From positions 2,070 to 10,772 of the forward strand of contig JAJQIQ010000203.1 of NCBI GenBank assembly GCA_021199135.1: a stretch of DNA of 8,703 nucleotides, written 5' to 3'. A program made the position numbers and the translations under genes. The DNA comes from Clostridiales bacterium. Lineage in GTDB: Bacteria; Bacillota; Clostridia; Lachnospirales; Lachnospiraceae. Position 1 is the stretch's first letter. Every line of letters starts with the position of its first letter. This document shows, in pieces, positions 6,252-8,703 of this stretch. The notes under the pieces are model-generated. The model ran no database searches. It worked only from the letters and a program-made list of their open reading frames with translations, and was not told the origin of the DNA.

Positions 6252-7851
6252 AAAAGCTCTCCAATAGGCCGCGAAGCCCCTGCTCTTTGAAAATATTTTT
6301 GTAATATCCGACCTCGTCCTGGATTATGCTGTCGATGACGCTCATTCCGAGGAGCTCGACCGGGGCCTTGTCGTCGGTCAGGATATAGTTTCCGGCCTCG
6401 TATTTTTCGAGGCGTGAGGCAACTGTCTCGAGCATCGCGGACAGGTCGTCGTTGTCCACATCTTCTGCGAGGGATGGGAAATTTAAAATCCCGTCCTCGC
6501 TCTCTGACGCGAAGAGTTCCCGGTTCGTGGACCACGCCACATCCGCAGTGTATACATAGTCAAACACCGAGGAGATGGTGTCGGATAGGTAGGCGTTTAT
6601 GTTGCCCTCCTTGTCATCGTGCATGTTCATGTTGACGACCATGACCCCGTCGTCGGCGAGGTGATCTTTCACCATCGTAAAGAATTCCACCGTGGACATC
6701 TGAAACGGGATCGTGATGTCCTGGTAGGCATCGACCATTATCACGTCATATTTTTCGTCGTCGACATTTAAATACGCGCGGCCGTCGTAGGCGGTGACGC
6801 TGACGCTGTCGGGGAGATTAAAATATTTCCGCGAGAGGTTTATTATTTTCTGGTCGATCTCCACGCCCTCGACGGAAATATTGTCGAAATATTTCACGCA
6901 CTGCGTCGCGTATGTGCCTGTCCCCATTCCGAGCACGAGCACGTTTAGATTTTCTTTTTCCGTGACACCCGCCATGACTGGGGCTGCGAGCGCGTAGTCG
7001 TAGTACATCCCGGTCAGACCGTCGTTCTTCATCATTATCGACTGCACGCCGAAGAGCACGTTCGTCGAGAGGATCACGCTCTCGTCGTCCTCCTTGACTT
7101 GGAGGTAATTGTAGATCGATTCGCCCTCGTATGTGAGGTCATTTTCCCAGAACGCAAAGCTGCCGGAAAATCCCGAGAAGCTGCACGCCACAAAGAGCAC
7201 GATCGCAACAATGCACTGCGCGGGCTTTTCCTTTGCGCTGATGAAATAAATGAGCCCGAGCACGAGGAGTATTCCCGCAAAAATCAAAAATGTGACCGAT
7301 GTGCCGACCGCGGGGATTGTCAGAAACGTCGGCAAAAAAGTGCCGATAATGCTACCCACGGTGTTGAACGCGCCCAAGGTGCCTACGACCTTGCCGCTGT
7401 CGTCGAGGCTGTCGACGGTGTACTTTACTAGCGAGGGCGTGACCGTCCCGAGCAGAAAAAGCGGGAAGACGAACAGCACCATGCAGGTGACGAAAGCCGC
7501 CCAGATAAGCAGGTTGCTGCTCACTGTAAAGACGAGGAGCGCGGCTATCCCCAATATGATATACTTCCCGACGAGCGGGATCGCGGCAATCCAGACCGCG
7601 GCGATTATCAGGCGGATGTAGAGCCTGTCGGGGTCGGGATTTTTGTCAGCCCTGCGGCCGCCCCAGATGTTGCCGAGGGCCATCGCGATCATGACCGTGC
7701 CGATGATTATCGTGTAGACGATCTGCGACGAGCTGAAATACGGCGCGAGAAGCCTGCTCGCCGCAAGCTCGACCGCCATCACCGCCATCCCCGAGAAAAA
7801 CTCCGTCAGGTAAAGATAATATTTGTTCTTCAATATTTTCCTAGTGTTCAA
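6250..7851 (-). CDS. Membrane protein fused to a spermidine-synthase-like (SAM-fold) domain
   Basis: This 533-residue protein has an N-terminal membrane half with about eight hydrophobic segments (about 12-30, 43-61, 78-98, 99-115, 117-137, 158-176, 183-204 and 211-229). These resemble the transporter-like part of fused MFS/spermidine synthase proteins, with the signature VELAASRLLAPYFSSS (27-42). The C-terminal half (about 235-500) is a class I methyltransferase-fold domain with motif I VLGMGTGTYA (306-315), an acidic strand end VEGVEIDQKI (327-336), ITAYDGR-like VTAYDGRAYL (352-361), and YDVIMVDAYQDITIPF (368-383). It ends in the family-typical NYILTDDKAPVELL (488-501). True SpeE enzymes carry D-S/T-x-D-P at the 374 region; only the first Asp is kept here, so polyamine synthesis is doubtful. 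The start is TTG 7851, with AAGGAG 9 bases before it. It follows the moxR stop by 21 bases, so the two are probably co-transcribed. Confidence 0.85.
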   Translation of the reverse strand: MNTRKILKNKYYLYLTEFFSGMAVMAVELAASRLLAPYFSSSQIVYTIIIGTVMIAMALGNIWGGRRADKNPDPDRLYIRLIIAAVWIAAIPLVGKYIILGIAALLVFTVSSNLLIWAAFVTCMVLFVFPLFLLGTVTPSLVKYTVDSLDDSGKVVGTLGAFNTVGSIIGTFLPTFLTIPAVGTSVTFLIFAGILLVLGLIYFISAKEKPAQCIVAIVLFVACSFSGFSGSFAFWENDLTYEGESIYNYLQVKEDDESVILSTNVLFGVQSIMMKNDGLTGMYYDYALAAPVMAGVTEKENLNVLVLGMGTGTYATQCVKYFDNISVEGVEIDQKIINLSRKYFNLPDSVSVTAYDGRAYLNVDDEKYDVIMVDAYQDITIPFQMSTVEFFTMVKDHLADDGVMVVNMNMHDDKEGNINAYLSDTISSVFDYVYTADVAWSTNRELFASESEDGILNFPSLAEDVDNDDLSAMLETVASRLEKYEAGNYILTDDKAPVELLGMSVIDSIIQDEVGYYKNIFKEQGLRGLLESF

Positions 7852-7860
7852 TGCAGTTTG

Positions 7861-7866
7861 CTCCTT
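7861..7866 (-). promoter_or_regulatory. Ribosome binding site for the TTG start of the spermidine-synthase-like gene
   Basis: AAGGAG on the minus strand lies 9 bases before TTG 7851-7849. A second in-frame TTG at 7833 has a weaker AGGAAAA before it and would remove six basic residues of the N-terminus. Confidence 0.65.
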
Positions 7867-7872
7867 ATATTT

Positions 7873-8703
7873 TTATGCCCTGCTCCAGTCCTCGGTCGGG
7901 AGCGGCACGCTGTTTAAGAGCCGGATGATCTGCTCCTCCTTCTGGCCGTCCCCTCCGTACTCGGAGAGCATCCTGTGCACCATGACGGGTATCGCGACCG
8001 CCTTTATGTCCTCCGGCACGACATAATCCCTGCCCTCCACCATCGCAAATCCCTGCGACGCGCGCAGGAGCGCGAGCGTCCCCCTAGGGCTTACGCCCAT
8101 GTTCTTGCCCTGGCGCGTCTCGCGGGTCAGCGAGATTATGTAATTCCGCAGGTCGTTGTGGACAAAGACATTTTTGCAGTCGCGCTGCAGCGCAAGGATC
8201 TCATCCATAGTGCAGACGGCGGAGATTTCGTCGAGCGGCTCGGCGTTCATGTATGAATCGACCATCTGCCGCTCCGCCTCGGCGCTCAGATTTCCCATGT
8301 AAATCCTCATCAAAAACCTGTCCATCTGCGCCTCCGGGAGCGGGAAGCAGCCGAGCGTCTCGACCGGGTTCTGCGTCGCGATGACGAAGAACGGCTGCGC
8401 CATTTTGCGTGTCACCCCGTCCACCGTGACCTGCCCCTCCGCCATGCACTCGAGAAGGCTCGACTGCGTCCTCGGCGTCGCGCGGTTTATCTCGTCCGAA
8501 AGAAGAAGGTTCGTAAACACCGGCCCCACGCGAAATACGAATTTCCCCTGTTCCTGGTTATAATAAGAAATCCCGGTCACGTCGCTCGGCAGCAGGTCCG
8601 GCGTGAACTGGATCCGGCTGAATTTGAAGTCCATCGACTTTGCGAGCGCGCGCGCCATCATCGTCTTTCCCGTCCCCGGCACGTCCTCGAGGAGCACATG
8701 GCC
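7873..8703 (-). CDS. MoxR-family AAA+ ATPase, 5' end cut off by the window edge
   Basis: The visible 276 residues begin inside the protein at [14 protein letters not shown], so the Walker A motif is complete and roughly 40 N-terminal residues are missing from a protein of about 310-330. Walker B is [11 protein letters not shown] (about 65-75), sensor 1 is VIATQNPVE (about 107-115) and the MoxR-typical LPEAQMDRF (about 122-130) follows. The lid shows [12 protein letters not shown] and the family-typical [20 protein letters not shown]. MoxR ATPases act as chaperone-like motors that mature or activate partner proteins, usually encoded with DUF58 and transglutaminase/DUF4129 proteins. Here the next gene is instead the spermidine-synthase-like membrane protein, and DUF58 lies about 4.6 kb downstream in another transcription unit. 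The promoter is outside the window. All catalytic motifs are intact. Confidence 0.95.
   Translation of the reverse strand, partial: GHVLLEDVPGTGKTMMARALAKSMDFKFSRIQFTPDLLPSDVTGISYYNQEQGKFVFRVGPVFTNLLLSDEINRATPRTQSSLLECMAEGQVTVDGVTRKMAQPFFVIATQNPVETLGCFPLPEAQMDRFLMRIYMGNLSAEAERQMVDSYMNAEPLDEISAVCTMDEILALQRDCKNVFVHNDLRNYIISLTRETRQGKNMGVSPRGTLALLRASQGFAMVEGRDYVVPEDIKAVAIPVMVHRMLSEYGGDGQKEEQIIRLLNSVPLPTEDWSRA

Noticed and set aside
1..8703. CRISPR arrays, tRNA or rRNA genes, insertion sequences, phage or toxin-antitoxin genes
   Set aside because: No repeated spacer structure, cloverleaf, transposase motif or terminal inverted repeat was seen while reading through; genes fill nearly the whole window.

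Overview
The window looks like a chromosomal segment of a Gram-positive, Clostridia-type bacterium of moderate-to-high GC, perhaps Lachnospiraceae. The grounds are strong AGGAGG-type ribosome binding sites, sigma-A-like promoters, a MoxR/DUF58/DUF4129 gene set, a Der GTPase and a clostridial-style PEP/pyruvate-binding protein. The taxonomic call is an inference; no rRNA or other marker gene is present. Both ends cut genes: der at the left edge (3' part missing) and a MoxR ATPase at the right edge (5' end missing). Apart from one small gene, everything is on the minus strand, so it is read from right to left.

Layout in the direction of transcription: (1) 8703-6250, a MoxR-type AAA+ ATPase followed 21 bases later by a membrane protein fused to a spermidine-synthase-like domain. 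(2) 5972-6220 on the plus strand, a monocistronic 82-residue GlsB/YeaQ/YmgE-type membrane protein with its own promoter and terminator. (3) 5868-2124, starting from a strong minus-strand promoter: a PEP/pyruvate-binding-domain protein, a CgeB-like glycosyltransferase, a DUF58 protein and a multi-spanning DUF4129-like protein, with gaps of 24 and 29 bases and then a 7-base overlap. (4) A short gap with its own candidate promoter, then der.

MoxR, DUF58 and DUF4129/transglutaminase proteins normally sit side by side and act together at the cell envelope. Here MoxR is separated from DUF58 by four unrelated genes, one of them on the opposite strand. The third member has the TgpA-like layout (membrane block, extracytoplasmic loop, membrane helix, DUF4129 tail) but only a short loop where a transglutaminase domain would be.

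The most unusual gene is the PEP/pyruvate-binding protein. Its N-terminal part and its extreme C-terminal part both look conserved, but they are joined in frame directly after the VRSSS nucleotide-binding segment. About half of the family's usual length is missing, and the best-supported start codon is ATT. It may be a decaying gene, a natural mini-form or an assembly collapse. I see no CRISPR array, tRNA, rRNA, insertion sequence or phage gene, and no convincing new defence or biosynthetic system.
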